DNA of 64,000 nucleotides from Streptomyces sp. S.PNR 29 (GTDB lineage: Bacteria; Actinomycetota; Actinomycetes; Streptomycetales; Streptomycetaceae): NCBI RefSeq assembly GCF_030386795.1, contig NZ_JANUQM010000001.1:802363-866362 (forward strand). The letters run 5' to 3'. Both the position numbers and the translations under genes were made by a program. The notes beneath the pieces were generated by a model. That model did no database searches and was not told the DNA's origin. It worked only from the letters and a program-made list of their open reading frames with translations. Below are positions 1 to 8,674 of this stretch, piece by piece. Each line of letters starts with the position of its first letter. Positions within the stretch are counted from its first letter, which is position 1.

Positions 1-1337
1 TCCACCCCGGCGAACAGCAGGACACCGAGGTCGGCCTGGTATGTGCCGAACAGCAGCGGGATATCCAGGCCGTGGCAGGCCCCCAGGGCTCCGTTGTGGG
101 CCGGTGCCGACCAGGTCAGCTCGTAGACGTGCGCGCGTCCGCCCCCCGCCACCTGCGCCTGAGCCAGGTGCAGCGACGGCATGGTGAACAGCCAGTCCGT
201 CTGGACCCGTTCGTACAGCTCGGACGGGGAGGCGTCCGGGAACGCGGCCCGGTACGCCGTTTCTCCCCCCGGTCCCGGGGCGTACAGGCGCAGGGCCGCC
301 GTCGCCTGTTCCTCGGTGGTGCGGCCGAGCCGGCCGCCCATGGCGAGGAAGAGGCGGAACTCGTCGCGGTTGTGGCCGACGATCAGGTCGATGTCCCGGG
401 CCGCGCCGGCCGAGAGGGCCTGCCAGGGGGTGGTGGGCAGTACCTCGCCGTCGACGACCGGGGAGAAGGGGGTCGCCGTGGGGGCGGCCTGGCCCCAGCG
501 GTCCACGTACTGCGCCATCTTCGGACCCAACGCCTCCCCGGCCGAGGTGAGTCGGCGCGGATCCACCGTCGACAGGTCGGCGACCGTCGGGCGCAGCCCC
601 ACCTCGGCGGCGAGCGCGGTGCCGATGTCCCGGGCCAGTTCGGCCGAGAAGAACGTCCCCGGCACGCTCTGCGCGATCGCCCGCCGGAACAGCCCGGCCG
701 TGCCCGGCATGGACAGGAGCGAGGCGACCGACCCGGCGCCCGCCGACTCACCGAACACGGTGACCTGGCCGGGGTCGCCGCCGAACGCCGCGATGTTGTC
801 CCGTACCCACTCCAGTGCGGCGACCTGGTCGAGCAGACCGCGGTTGGCGGGCGCCCCTTCTATGTGGGCGAACCCCTCCATGCCGACGCGGTAGTTGAGC
901 GAGACGACGACCAGGTCGCCGTCGCGGGCTATGCGCTGGGCGTCGTAACCGGGGCTGCCCGCGTGCCCGAGCTTGTAGGCGCCGCCGTAGATCCACACCA
1001 TCACCGGGCGCCGGGCGGCCGGGTCGGGGTCGGGTGTCCAGACGTTGACCGTGAGCCAGTCGTCGCCGTCAGACGCTTCGAGCGCGCCCGTACGGCCCAC
1101 GATGCCGATGTCCTGCGGGGGCGGCGGGCCGAAGGCGTACGCGTCCCGTACGCCGTCCCAGGAGCGCACGGGGCGCGGCGCCATGAAGCGGGCGTAGCCC
1201 ACCGGGGGCTGGGCGAAGGGGATGCCGCGGAAGACCGTCAGACCGTCCTCCCGGCGCCCGCGCACCGCCCCGGCGTGCGTGCGCACCACGGGCTCGGTGG
1301 CGTCGGCTGCGGACGGACGGGCATCGGTCGTCGTCAT
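1..1337 (-). CDS. Type-B carboxylesterase, 3' end outside window
   Basis: Serine ester hydrolase of the carboxylesterase/para-nitrobenzyl-esterase family (alpha/beta hydrolase); the substrate cannot be read from sequence. The frame starts at an ATG at 1337 with GAGGAG just upstream and stays open to base 1, about 445 residues, so only the C-terminal part (probably including the catalytic His) is missing against the usual 480-530. Visible are the nucleophile elbow FGESAGAG with Ser198 (codon 744-746), a GGAY oxyanion-type motif near residue 117 and NRDEF near residue 326, a candidate catalytic acid. No signal peptide, so probably cytoplasmic. The oxidoreductase that follows is on the same strand 98 bases upstream; no clear functional link. 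Confidence 0.9.
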   Translation of the reverse strand, partial: MTTTDARPSAADATEPVVRTHAGAVRGRREDGLTVFRGIPFAQPPVGYARFMAPRPVRSWDGVRDAYAFGPPPPQDIGIVGRTGALEASDGDDWLTVNVWTPDPDPAARRPVMVWIYGGAYKLGHAGSPGYDAQRIARDGDLVVVSLNYRVGMEGFAHIEGAPANRGLLDQVAALEWVRDNIAAFGGDPGQVTVFGESAGAGSVASLLSMPGTAGLFRRAIAQSVPGTFFSAELARDIGTALAAEVGLRPTVADLSTVDPRRLTSAGEALGPKMAQYVDRWGQAAPTATPFSPVVDGEVLPTTPWQALSAGAARDIDLIVGHNRDEFRLFLAMGGRLGRTTEEQATAALRLYAPGPGGETAYRAAFPDASPSELYERVQTDWLFTMPSLHLAQAQVAGGGRAHVYELTWSAPAHNGALGACHGLDIPLLFGTYQADLGVLLFAGV

Positions 1338-1434
1338 CTGGGTCTCCTCACGGGGTGCCGGGGACAGGCGCGTAGCCAGTGTCATTGACTGACGCAACTG
1401 GATCCAGGGCACCCCGTGTGCCGACCTCGTGGGC

Positions 1435-2565
1435 TCAGCTCAGCGTCTTCAGCGCCGCCGGGTCGTACGCCGCCAGCTCGTCGAAGCGGCCGGAGAGGAC
1501 CTTCGCCGCCCACTCGGGGTCCTGGAGCAGGGCGCGGCCCACGGCCACCAGGTCGAACTCGTCGCGCTCCAGGCGGTCGAGGAGGTTGTCGAGGCTGCCG
1601 ACCTCGGCGCCCTCGCCCTGGAAGGCCTTGATGAAGTCGCCGTCGAGGCCGACCGAGCCGACGGTGATGGTGGGCTTGCCGGTGAGCTTCTTCGTCCAGC
1701 CCGCGAGGTTGAGGTCGGAGCCGTCGAACTCCGGCTCCCAGTAGCGGCGGGTGGAGGCGTGGAAGGCGTCCACGCCGGCCGCCGCGAGCGGGGTGAGGAT
1801 GGCCTCCAGCTCCTCGGGGGTCTCGGCGAGGCGGGCGTCGTAGGCGTCCTGCTTCCACTGCGAGTAGCGGAACAGCACGGGGAAGTCCGGCGAGACCTTC
1901 TCCCGGACGGCCGCGACGATCTCCGCCGCGAACCTCGTCCGGGCCACGGGGTCGCCGCCGTAGGCGTCGGTGCGGCGGTTGGTGCCCGCCCACAGGAACT
2001 GGTCGACGAGGTAGCCGTGGGCGCCGTGGATCTCCACACCGTCGAAGCCGATCCGCTCCGCTGCCGCCGCGGCCTCGGCGAACGCGCCGATGACGGCGTC
2101 CAGGTCGGCCTGGGTCATCACCTTGCCGGTCGGCTCGTCGGCGCCGATGCGCAGGCCGGACGGGCCGACGGCGGGGGCGTCGGCGAAGGGCGGCTCGCCC
2201 TGGTTGCGGACCATGCCGATGTGCCACAGCTGCGGCATGATCGTGCCGCCCGCCGCGTGCACCGCCTCGGCGACCCTCGTCCAGCCCGCCAGCTGCTCCT
2301 CACCGTGGAATCGCGGCACGCGGTCGCTCTGCCCGGCCGACTCGTGGCCGACGTACGTACCCTCGGTGACGATCAGTCCGACGCCGGCGGCGGCGCGGCG
2401 GGCGTAGTACGACAGCACGTTCTCGCCGGGGATGCCGTCCGGCGAGAACATCCGGGTCATCGGCGCCATCGTGATTCGGTTCGGCACGGTCAGGCCGTTG
2501 ATCGTGGCCGGACGGGAGAGGATCTCGGCCGCGCGGGAGGCGGCCTCGGAGGCGGTGACGGTCAC
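1435..2565 (-). CDS. Old Yellow Enzyme family NADH:flavin oxidoreductase
   Basis: A 376-residue FMN-dependent ene-reductase of the Old Yellow Enzyme class, with full-length TIM-barrel architecture. Family hallmarks visible: N-terminal PNRITMAPMTR segment, QLWHIG around residue 115, GVEIHGAHGYLVDQFL near residue 180 and VGRALLQDPEW near the C-terminus, which completes the FMN phosphate site. The GTG start at 2565 follows GAGGAG with 8-base spacing. Members reduce activated C=C bonds (enones, nitro-olefins, maleimides) with NAD(P)H; the physiological substrate is unknown. A direct repeat just upstream may be an operator. Confidence 0.92.
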   Translation of the reverse strand: MTVTASEAASRAAEILSRPATINGLTVPNRITMAPMTRMFSPDGIPGENVLSYYARRAAAGVGLIVTEGTYVGHESAGQSDRVPRFHGEEQLAGWTRVAEAVHAAGGTIMPQLWHIGMVRNQGEPPFADAPAVGPSGLRIGADEPTGKVMTQADLDAVIGAFAEAAAAAERIGFDGVEIHGAHGYLVDQFLWAGTNRRTDAYGGDPVARTRFAAEIVAAVREKVSPDFPVLFRYSQWKQDAYDARLAETPEELEAILTPLAAAGVDAFHASTRRYWEPEFDGSDLNLAGWTKKLTGKPTITVGSVGLDGDFIKAFQGEGAEVGSLDNLLDRLERDEFDLVAVGRALLQDPEWAAKVLSGRFDELAAYDPAALKTLS

Positions 2566-2590
2566 GTGGGGACTCCTCTAACCAGGTGGT

Positions 2591-2604
2591 ATGTGCATGT
2601 GCAT
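2591..2604. promoter_or_regulatory. Direct repeat upstream of the ene-reductase gene
   Basis: The sequence ATGTGCATGTGCAT (two ATGTGC copies, with TGCA self-complementary cores) sits 26-39 bases before the GTG start of the flavin oxidoreductase. Such genes are often controlled by a nearby regulator, but none is encoded here. Operator function is inference. Confidence 0.25.
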
Positions 2605-2702
2605 AAATGAGTCCCCAGCGTCAACCGACTCGTGAGTAACGGCATTCCTGGCCCCCGGCGCACAGCGCTGTGATCCCGGACACGTACCACGGTCCTGACG
2701 CC

Positions 2703-4124
2703 CTACGGTTCCACCACCAGCACGACCTCCCGCTGTGTGAAGCGCGGGTGATCCGCCTGGACGGTGAGCACCCAGGTGCCCGGGCCGGCCACCAGCTCGC
2801 CGCGCACCTCTCCCGGCTCGCCCGGGGTGAGGACGGCCCGGTCCGTGGGCTGCTGCTCGCCGGGCCTGTGCAGCACCACCGTCACCGGGCGTCCCGGGGC
2901 GACCCCGGTGGCGAGCACCTCGAACGGCTCGCCCGCCACCGCGAAGTCGGGTACGACGACGCCGAACTCCTCGTCCGCGAGCGTCTCCTCCGCGGTCGTG
3001 CCGTGGATGGCGGCGGCGAGCTGGTGCACAGCGGCGTCGGCGGTGGTGAGGTCGCCGTGCCGGTGACCGTTCCAGTGGGCCTCGTCCATGCGGCGCAGCG
3101 CCCAGCGCGCGAAGGCCGACTGCTCCGGGACCACGCCGTCGCCCGTCCACAGCTTCTCGTCGTCCAGGGCGAAGGGGAACGTCAGCTTCTCGGGGGTGAC
3201 GTGCACTCCGTGCACCGTGCGATGGCCCCGGCCGCCCAGGCATTCCATCCGGTAGGGGAGCTCGCCGTCAGGGCTGTTGCGGCGGTTCTTCTGGACCGCC
3301 TCGTCGAACTCGTCGTGGAAGTCGAACGCGTCGTCGACCATCTCGGACGGCAGCCCCACGTCGAGGTCGGTCAGGTACGCCAGATAGCCCGGGGGAAAAT
3401 CGGGCCTGGTCACCGCCGCGTAGACCGGCAGGAGTTGTCCCAGCGACGGGAAGGTGCGGCACAGCGTCGCCAGCCGCTCGTTGAGCAGCGGGGCCGCGGC
3501 CGCGGCCTTCGCCCGGCGGACCAGCCTCACCTCGTCCTCGGCCGCCAGTCCGTGGCCGGTGAGGAACGCGACCGCTTTGGCCGCACCCCGGTGCGGGGTG
3601 CCGAGGGTCACCAGCGCACGGGCCGTTTCCCGGCCGCCGAGAACCTCCAGGTAGTACCGGGCGATGAGGCCGCCCATCGAGTGGCAGACGAGGACGACCT
3701 TCGGCTCGTCCTCCGCGCGCGGGTAGAAATGCCCGACCTCCCCTCGCCACCGGTCGAGTTCCCGCTGGACACGGGCCGCCAGGTCCTTCGCCGTGAGCCG
3801 GTTCGACTGCCGCCAGTCGTAGGGGAACGTGACGTACTGCTCGGGCACGAGCCCCGCGCGCCGGGCCCCGATGTCCGCGTGGCCGAGGTGGGACAGCAGG
3901 CCCGGCACCATCTCGGGCGTCCTGACCAGCTCGGTCGCCTCCACCGCCCACGGTTCCTCCGGCCGCTCGTCGCCGATGCTGTCGGGCAGGGCCAGGCGGT
4001 CCGACGCCTTGCGGAACGCCAGCGCGTCCAGAAGCCAGTGCCGCGGGCTCCACAGGTCCTCGCCGTCCCGGGTGAGACGGGTGCCGGTGATGCCCGGGAC
4101 GAAGACCACCAGATCGTGCTTCAA
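2703..4124 (-). CDS. LCAT-like lipase/acylhydrolase with C-terminal beta domain
   Basis: A 473-residue alpha/beta hydrolase resembling lecithin:cholesterol acyltransferase and PGAP1-type lipases. It opens with VVFVPGITGTRL, the oxyanion-type signature of LCAT enzymes, has the nucleophile motif VCHSMGG with Ser149, and later TGDGVVPEQ and GHRHGDL, likely contributing Asp and His. The last ~90 residues look like an Ig-type beta domain. The start is the TTG at 4124, chosen because GGGAG lies 7 bases upstream and the domain begins there; the frame stays open further upstream, but that part is antisense-like sequence inside the neighbour. There is no signal peptide, so the enzyme is probably intracellular. 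It lies 46 bases downstream of the caspase-STAND gene and is probably co-transcribed, making it a candidate membrane-attacking effector of that system. Confidence 0.85.
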   Translation of the reverse strand: MKHDLVVFVPGITGTRLTRDGEDLWSPRHWLLDALAFRKASDRLALPDSIGDERPEEPWAVEATELVRTPEMVPGLLSHLGHADIGARRAGLVPEQYVTFPYDWRQSNRLTAKDLAARVQRELDRWRGEVGHFYPRAEDEPKVVLVCHSMGGLIARYYLEVLGGRETARALVTLGTPHRGAAKAVAFLTGHGLAAEDEVRLVRRAKAAAAAPLLNERLATLCRTFPSLGQLLPVYAAVTRPDFPPGYLAYLTDLDVGLPSEMVDDAFDFHDEFDEAVQKNRRNSPDGELPYRMECLGGRGHRTVHGVHVTPEKLTFPFALDDEKLWTGDGVVPEQSAFARWALRRMDEAHWNGHRHGDLTTADAAVHQLAAAIHGTTAEETLADEEFGVVVPDFAVAGEPFEVLATGVAPGRPVTVVLHRPGEQQPTDRAVLTPGEPGEVRGELVAGPGTWVLTVQADHPRFTQREVVLVVEP

Positions 4125-4170
4125 CCAACTGCTCCCTCGTGTCGCTCTGCCTGGTGCGGAACGCCCGGTG

Positions 4171-7100
4171 TCAGAGGAACGCTCCGCCTCCCCCGCCGCG
4201 TGCGTGCTCCAGGGCCTCGGCCCGCAGCAGGATCCGGTCGCAGCGCTGCCGGCCCTGCAGCGCGAGCGCGATGCCGTACGGCTCCTGGAACAGGGCGGCA
4301 GCCGCCTCCACGTCCAGCCCGCGCCACGGGACGACGGCCCCGCCCAGGGGGCGCCAGGTCGTGGCGTCGTAGACGGACAGCGTGCGTGCGCCACCGCACA
4401 CCAGCAGCAGGGGCCGCTGCGGGCTGCCGCTGAAGGTGAGGGCGGTGGGCGCTCCGCCGTCGTGCCGGACGTGATCGCGCACCCACCGGCGGCCCGAGCG
4501 GCGAGCCACGGCGAGCTGGTCGTCCTCGGCCCAGGCCAGCAGCGGGACCGACGTCCCCAGCAGGTGGTGCTCGCCGAGCGCGACCGCGGCCGTGCGGCGC
4601 CCCCTGTCGTCCAGGGCGAGCAGTTCGCGCCAGCCTTCGCCGTCCGGCTCCCACATGCGGAAGCCGCGGCCGGTGTCCACCACCAGACAGGTCCGGCCGT
4701 CCGCGAACGTACGCACGCGCAGGGCGTGTGCCATGACCAGCAGGCTCGACGACACCTCCCACCGGCCGTCGCGCAGGCGCCGGCACACCACCTCGCGGCT
4801 GTCGGAGAAGAACAGGCTGGGCACTCCGGCGCCGTCCAGGACGAGTTCCAGACCCCGGACCAGGTCGCCGGCGTCACCTTTGAGAGGGATGTCCTGCTCG
4901 GCCCGGTGCCCGGCGAGGTCCTCGGTCAGGGACCAGACCCGCACGGTCCGGCCGCAGGCCGTGGCGACGAGCCAGCGGTCGTCGTGCCAGAGGGCGCGCA
5001 CCGCCGTGACCAGGCCGTCATGGTGCAGTTCCGCCGCCCGCCCGGTACCGTCCGGCTCGGTACCGGTCGCCACCACCAGGCCGCCCGCGACGCGGCACAG
5101 CAACGGGGGCGTGCCGGGCCGGCCGGCGGCCAGCTCGACCATGAGGCGCTCGGTGTGTCCCCGGCGCAGGCCTTCGCCGTGGGCCCGCGCCGCCGAGGCG
5201 ACGTCCAGGATCCGTACGTCCGGGCCGTCCGCGACGGCGATCCGGCCGGTGCCGGCGGGGTCGCAGGCGAGGGCCCCTCCGTGCCGGTGCCCGGTCACGG
5301 GGAAGACACAGAGGCGGCTGTCCCGGTCCGCCGCCGCAACGTCGTGGGTGATGCCGTGGACGACGACCTGGTGGTCCTCGTGCAGCACCAGCAGGGGCCT
5401 GTCGCCCCAGCGGCCGAGAGCGAGGCCGCGGGCCGGGGAGGGGACGGACAGCACCTCGCCGATCTGTGGGCCGCCGTCGGCCGGGGTCAGGCGCCACACG
5501 GTCGCGGTGCGCCCGTCGGTGCAGGCCAGCCACGCTTTGGTGCCGTCCGCCAGCGCCGCTGCCGCACGGGCGGGCCGGGTGCCCGCGCGGAGCACCCGGC
5601 GGGCGCCCAGCAGCCGGTCGCCCCGCGGGTGCACCTCGTACAGGACGGTCTCGTGCCCGGCGGCGAGGAGGAAGTGCCGGGCACCCAGGGAGACCAGGGC
5701 GATCCGGTCGGCGGGCAGTTCCGTCACGTCGGCGAGGACGGCGTGGGACACGCTGCCTCCCGCGTCCCACTGCCAGGCCCACACCCGCCGCCCGTCGGCC
5801 GCCATCAGCAGCGCCCGGTTGCCGCACTCCTCGACGGTGAGGCTGTCGGAGGCGCCGCCCCAGTGGAAGACCTGGGCGGGGTGGGCCGTCTGGTCGTCCC
5901 AGAGGACGATCTCGTCGCGGTCGCCGGCGGCGGTGACGCGCCGTCCGCCCACCAGCGCGTCGGTGACCTTGGTCAGGACCCGCCGCCGGTCCGGTGGCCG
6001 GCGGGTGAGCTGCAGCTTCCCCGTCTCGGGGTGGTGGACCACGACAGCGCCGGGGCCGGCGGCGGAGAGTGCGCCGTCCCAGGAGGCGGCGGGGGCAGCG
6101 GCGGCCGACCAGTGCAGCGCCCGCGCCCCGCCCCGCACGGTGGGCCACCGCAGGTCGAGGGCGAGGGGCCGGGCGTCCGTCCACTCCTCCGTCCACGGCA
6201 GGCGCTCGAACCCCGGTCCGCGCATCCTCCGGTAGGCGCTCGACCGGTGGTGGACGAACGCGGCGGCGCGCAGCAGCGCCCGGCGCTCGGCCGGGTCCCG
6301 CCGGATCCGGAAGGCGTCCGCCACCCGGACGTACAGGGCGGCACCGTCGCACTCCCGCACCTGTGCGGTGGCCAGCGGCAGGACGGAGTCGGGGTCGGTG
6401 TGCACCAGGAACTCGGGGTCGTCGAGGAGCTCGCGCAGGCGGTCGGCGCCCGCCTGGGCCGCGTGGACGGCGAGGAAGGACCGCGTGTAGTCGTCGGCCC
6501 GCGTCCAGTCGCCGCCGCAGCGGGCGCGCAGGGCGTCGTGCAGCCGTCGGTGCCCCTCCTGCGGGCTGAGCCCGGCCCGCTGCAGGACGTGCGCCCCGAA
6601 ACCGGCGTGCGCCAGCCGGTAGGTCCCCGACTCCACCGAGACCAGGCCGCCCTCGGCCCGGGTGAGCACCTCCCGGGCTGCGCCGCCGCTCAGGGAGCCG
6701 CCGCTCAGGGCCCCCGCCATCGCCATCAGCAGCCCGAGGTCCCGAACCCCACCGCCGTGCGCCAGCGCCAGCGGCGCGAGGGCTCGCACCGCCTGTCCCG
6801 CACCGTCGTCCCCTTCGAGGTACGCCAGCTCCCTGCGCACCCAGGTCTCAAGCCCCGTACCGGCCTCCCGGAGCCGGGAGGCCAGCTCCTCCTGGGTGGG
6901 CAGGCGCTGTTCCCGCACCAGCTGTCCGGCGATCAGCCGGGCGACGAGGAAGAGACGGCCGCTTTCCTCGGCGATCGTCTGCGCCGCCTCGGCACGCTGG
7001 GCGGCCCGCCGGTCACCGGCGTACGGCGACCGGGGGGCGGCCAGGACCGCCTCGGCCATCGCCGTGATGTCCCGTTCCGTGTCGTCGTCCTCGTCGAGTG

Positions 7101-8601
7101 CCAGGGGCGGGGCCGAGGTGTCGAGCACCTCCAGCAGGCTCTGCCCGGGTGCGCCCTGGGCGAGTTCCCGCCGGGGCCGGGGGCGGGTGGAGACGACGAC
7201 CTTGACGCCCGGCGTCTCGGCCAGGCGGTTGAGAAGGTGCCGGGCGATCTCGTGCGCCTGTCCGGGCATCGCCTCGTCGAGCCCGTCGAACACCAGGTTG
7301 AGGGCGCCGCCCTCCCGCCGGGCCAGTTCACCGACGGCGGCCGCGCACGCCGCCGGGTCCGCCGTCGCGTCGGGCCGGTCCGGCATGGTGCCGAAGACGG
7401 TCAGGGCGTCCCACACCGCCCCGACGAGGGCGCCGAGTGACGTGTCGCGGCAGGTGACGAGGGCGTGCACGGTGCCCGGCCGGGGGCAGATCTGCGGGGG
7501 CGGCTGCGGGTCCAGGCGCCGTCGGCGGCGCGCCACGGACAGCAGGGCGAGCCTGCCGAGCAGCGCGGTCTTGCCGGAGCCGCCGGGTCCGGTGACCACC
7601 TGCATGCCGTGCGGAACGGTGTCCAGCCACCGGACGAGACGGCTCAGCGCGGCCTGCCGACCGGTGAACTCCCGCTCCAGGACGCCACCCTCCTCCAGCC
7701 CGAAGTGCGCCTCCTCGGTCCACGGCGGCGGGGCGTCGTCGGCGAGGACCGCCTGCCGGGCCCATCGGGCGTCACGGTCCGGGTCGTCGCCGTCGAAGTA
7801 CGGGTTGTGCAGGAAGCTGTTGGGCAGCGGACGGACCACCACGTGACCGGGCCGCTCGTCGGCGGTCTCCAGGCCCTCGGCCGCCGCCTCCTGATCGACG
7901 GCCATCACCAGGTACGGCACCGGGAAGTAGAGGGACAACCGGTTCAGCGGGCGGGAGTGGTCGGCGACTTCGAGGTCCGGGTTGTCCAGTACGGCGGTGA
8001 GCCACCGCATCCACATCCCCTCGCGGATGGTCTCCCCCACGCCCGAGGTGCCGATCACCTCGAACCCGGCGCTGCGGGTCCGGTGGGCGTGGCCGACCGT
8101 CAGGCGTTCCTGGTCCACGGCGCGGTGCAGGGCCCCCGGCAGGTGCCCGTGCGAGGAGCAGGCGTCGAGGATCAGAAGGGTGTGGGCCTGGTTGCGTTCG
8201 TCAAGAAGACGGTCGACGAGTTCGGTCAGGGCGAAGGAGCGCGCGGGGTCGAAGGGCCCGTCGGCCCAGCTGTCCTGGCAGGCGAGGTGGAAGCCCTCCG
8301 GGTCGTCGACGCCGTGGCCGGTCCAGTACAGGATCTTGCGTTCGGCCGGGCGGTCCAGGAAGGCGTCCAGCCAGGCGGAAATCCCCTCACGGGTGCGCTC
8401 CGGGGGAGGCGACAGCACCTTGCCGAAGCCCAGTTTGTGCTGGGCGATCGTGGCGAACCGGCCGGATACCGCGCCGATGTGCCGCAGGACTTCGCGCCCC
8501 TGTGGTTTGGCCGGGTTGTCGTAGGTGTCGACGGCGAGTACGGCGACCAGTCCGTCGCCCCGGGACGAGTCCCTGCCCCGCTCACGGGACACCGCAACCA
8601 C
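4171..8601 (-). CDS. Caspase-like protease / STAND NTPase / beta-propeller protein
   Basis: A 1476-residue multidomain protein of the conflict-system type. Residues ~15-270 form a caspase-like peptidase: His96 in YWTGHG and Cys148 in LILDACSS are the expected catalytic dyad. A STAND/NACHT-type ATPase follows, with Walker A GPGGSGKT (338-345) and Walker B LVFDGLDE (436-443), STRPRP near 471-476 and a helical region to ~790. The C-terminal half has repeated W-D-like blades (for example VWAWQWD, VRVWSL), consistent with a WD40-like sensor propeller. Start is GTG 8601 with GGGGGA 6 bases upstream. No membrane segment. By analogy with other caspase-STAND proteins, the propeller would sense a trigger, the ATPase oligomerise and the protease act in immunity or cell death; none of this is shown by the sequence. 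It diverges from the Nudix-like gene (73-base gap) and precedes the lipase gene. Confidence 0.88.
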   Translation of the reverse strand: MVAVSRERGRDSSRGDGLVAVLAVDTYDNPAKPQGREVLRHIGAVSGRFATIAQHKLGFGKVLSPPPERTREGISAWLDAFLDRPAERKILYWTGHGVDDPEGFHLACQDSWADGPFDPARSFALTELVDRLLDERNQAHTLLILDACSSHGHLPGALHRAVDQERLTVGHAHRTRSAGFEVIGTSGVGETIREGMWMRWLTAVLDNPDLEVADHSRPLNRLSLYFPVPYLVMAVDQEAAAEGLETADERPGHVVVRPLPNSFLHNPYFDGDDPDRDARWARQAVLADDAPPPWTEEAHFGLEEGGVLEREFTGRQAALSRLVRWLDTVPHGMQVVTGPGGSGKTALLGRLALLSVARRRRRLDPQPPPQICPRPGTVHALVTCRDTSLGALVGAVWDALTVFGTMPDRPDATADPAACAAAVGELARREGGALNLVFDGLDEAMPGQAHEIARHLLNRLAETPGVKVVVSTRPRPRRELAQGAPGQSLLEVLDTSAPPLALDEDDDTERDITAMAEAVLAAPRSPYAGDRRAAQRAEAAQTIAEESGRLFLVARLIAGQLVREQRLPTQEELASRLREAGTGLETWVRRELAYLEGDDGAGQAVRALAPLALAHGGGVRDLGLLMAMAGALSGGSLSGGAAREVLTRAEGGLVSVESGTYRLAHAGFGAHVLQRAGLSPQEGHRRLHDALRARCGGDWTRADDYTRSFLAVHAAQAGADRLRELLDDPEFLVHTDPDSVLPLATAQVRECDGAALYVRVADAFRIRRDPAERRALLRAAAFVHHRSSAYRRMRGPGFERLPWTEEWTDARPLALDLRWPTVRGGARALHWSAAAAPAASWDGALSAAGPGAVVVHHPETGKLQLTRRPPDRRRVLTKVTDALVGGRRVTAAGDRDEIVLWDDQTAHPAQVFHWGGASDSLTVEECGNRALLMAADGRRVWAWQWDAGGSVSHAVLADVTELPADRIALVSLGARHFLLAAGHETVLYEVHPRGDRLLGARRVLRAGTRPARAAAALADGTKAWLACTDGRTATVWRLTPADGGPQIGEVLSVPSPARGLALGRWGDRPLLVLHEDHQVVVHGITHDVAAADRDSRLCVFPVTGHRHGGALACDPAGTGRIAVADGPDVRILDVASAARAHGEGLRRGHTERLMVELAAGRPGTPPLLCRVAGGLVVATGTEPDGTGRAAELHHDGLVTAVRALWHDDRWLVATACGRTVRVWSLTEDLAGHRAEQDIPLKGDAGDLVRGLELVLDGAGVPSLFFSDSREVVCRRLRDGRWEVSSSLLVMAHALRVRTFADGRTCLVVDTGRGFRMWEPDGEGWRELLALDDRGRRTAAVALGEHHLLGTSVPLLAWAEDDQLAVARRSGRRWVRDHVRHDGGAPTALTFSGSPQRPLLLVCGGARTLSVYDATTWRPLGGAVVPWRGLDVEAAAALFQEPYGIALALQGRQRCDRILLRAEALEHARGGGGGAFL

Positions 8602-8674
8602 CCCGTTTCCCCCGGTCAGCGTTCCCCCGAAGGGCCATTATCGTTTCCAACTCGACGTTTTGAAAGGGGAGTTC

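Noticed and set aside
4125..4877. N-terminal extension of the lipase frame
   Set aside because: The extension lies inside the caspase-STAND gene in another frame, is Cys/Trp/Arg-rich and has no homology; the TTG at 4124 has a good ribosome site.
3829..7440. A 1203-codon open frame on the plus strand opposite the caspase-STAND gene
   Set aside because: It is the antisense shadow of a GC-rich gene: no ribosome site, no domain, and amino-acid composition dominated by Gly, Ala, Arg and Val.
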